The position numbers and the translations under genes were made by a program. Under the pieces are notes generated by a model. That model was not told where the DNA came from. It ran no database searches and saw nothing but the letters and a program-made list of their open reading frames with translations. From Amyelois transitella (taxonomy: Eukaryota > Arthropoda > Insecta > Lepidoptera > Pyralidae), in the NCBI RefSeq assembly GCF_032362555.1, contig NC_083530.1, positions 2,572,001-2,636,000 of the forward strand: a DNA stretch of 64,000 bases. The letters run 5' to 3'. Numbering within the stretch: the stretch's first letter is position 1; each line of letters begins with the position of its first letter. Below, in pieces: positions 63,558-64,000 of the stretch.

Positions 63558-63709
63558 TCAATGTTTTAACGCCTTGTCAGTGACAGGCGCGAAGACTCTC
63601 GGTTCGAGACTGTACCCGTCGCAAACTAGAGATTGTGGCTTGAATTTGATGCAGCACTGGCGCATAGCTTCGAACACACGCTCGCAACGCACCTCTTGAA
63701 AGTTGTTCT
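63558..63709 (-). CDS. CMC4: CMC4 homolog, last coding exon
   Basis: Small twin-CX9C protein of the mitochondrial intermembrane space (human CMC4 shares a dicistronic locus with MTCP1). The exon begins mid-codon after the acceptor at 63710 and reads ENNFQEVRCERVFEAMRQCC, then SLVCDGY, with a 50-codon tail to TGA. The second CX9C pair (CERVFEAMRQC) and the extra CC/VC cysteines match CMC4. The first exon with the first CX9C pair must lie beyond the right edge. A donor follows the stop after five nucleotides, so the transcript continues. Confidence 0.82.
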
Positions 63710-64000
63710 CTGTAAAATAGAGTCGAGATGGAGATTTGTAAGGATTCAAGTGACTGATTAAATATGAGATCACTATCATAGTTGACTAAAAAACTAACAT
63801 GATTAAAGTAGGTTTATCTATCATTTTTTAATAATTGCAACCAATGCATGCCTTTGTGATTTTTTACCTCTGGTTGAAAATAAAGCTATTTTTTGTTTAC
63901 AGCTTTTAAAATAAATAACGAACAAGGTGCCTAATGAACATTTACAAACTCAATAAGGCACGTAATAGATTTAAACGTGTGTGTAGGCCAACTTTTTTTT
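63710..64000 (-). other. intron of the CMC4 homolog
   Basis: AT-rich; no exon with the first CX9C pair was found before the window ends. Confidence 0.5.

Overview
The window is nuclear DNA from a lepidopteran insect, most likely a moth. The host genes are split by GT-AG introns and encode recognisable animal proteins. The spaces between them are AT-rich and full of typical lepidopteran repeats: Helitron-like elements ending in CTAGT, a short interspersed repeat ending in a (TATG)n tail, a tRNA-derived SINE, LINE 3' ends, piggyBac and Tc1/mariner-type elements. Exon borders were placed by hand from reading frame, splice consensus and remembered family conservation. No search was run.

Layout. 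1-19 kb, + strand: the 3' part of an hnRNP U-like gene (11 coding exons, 532 residues in the window), running from its P-loop to an RGG- and Gln/Asn-rich tail. Its eighth intron in the window holds an apparently intact hAT-like transposon. 20.7-36.8 kb, - strand: a DESI2-type PPPDE cysteine protease with six coding exons, a possible extra first exon and perhaps a very long 3' UTR. 36.8-41.9 kb: mostly repeats, plus one unexplained GC-rich ORF island. 41.96-50.7 kb, + strand: the complete coatomer delta subunit (14 coding exons, 506 aa). 51.1-55.5 kb, + strand: a secreted serine protease homolog with two lost catalytic residues; a decayed DDE transposon lies in its first intron. 55.5-57.2 kb, - strand: a UPF0488 (C8orf33-like) protein. 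57.7-59.5 kb, + strand: a 61-aa membrane microprotein followed by Tim10. 61.4 kb to the right end, - strand: PIG-M, NDUFAF8, an unknown 68-aa membrane protein and the last exon of CMC4.

The most notable feature is the compact right end. On the - strand, three ORFs (68 aa, NDUFAF8, PIG-M) follow each other with exactly one nucleotide between each stop and the next start. The exon carrying them begins only five nucleotides before the first ATG. The preceding exon ends with the CMC4 stop followed by a good splice donor. The simplest reading is one spliced mRNA carrying four ORFs, three of them small and probably mitochondrial. On the + strand, the microprotein's last exon also ends with a donor just after its stop, and the Tim10 exon opens with an acceptor 28 nt before its ATG, so these two may be dicistronic. 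The shared theme is mitochondrial import and assembly factors on polycistronic eukaryotic mRNAs.

Repeats have also changed the host genes. A ~230-bp unit containing an hnRNP U-like splice donor is tandemly copied. A LINE tail sits almost on an acceptor. Several elements are nested in one another, giving relative insertion ages.
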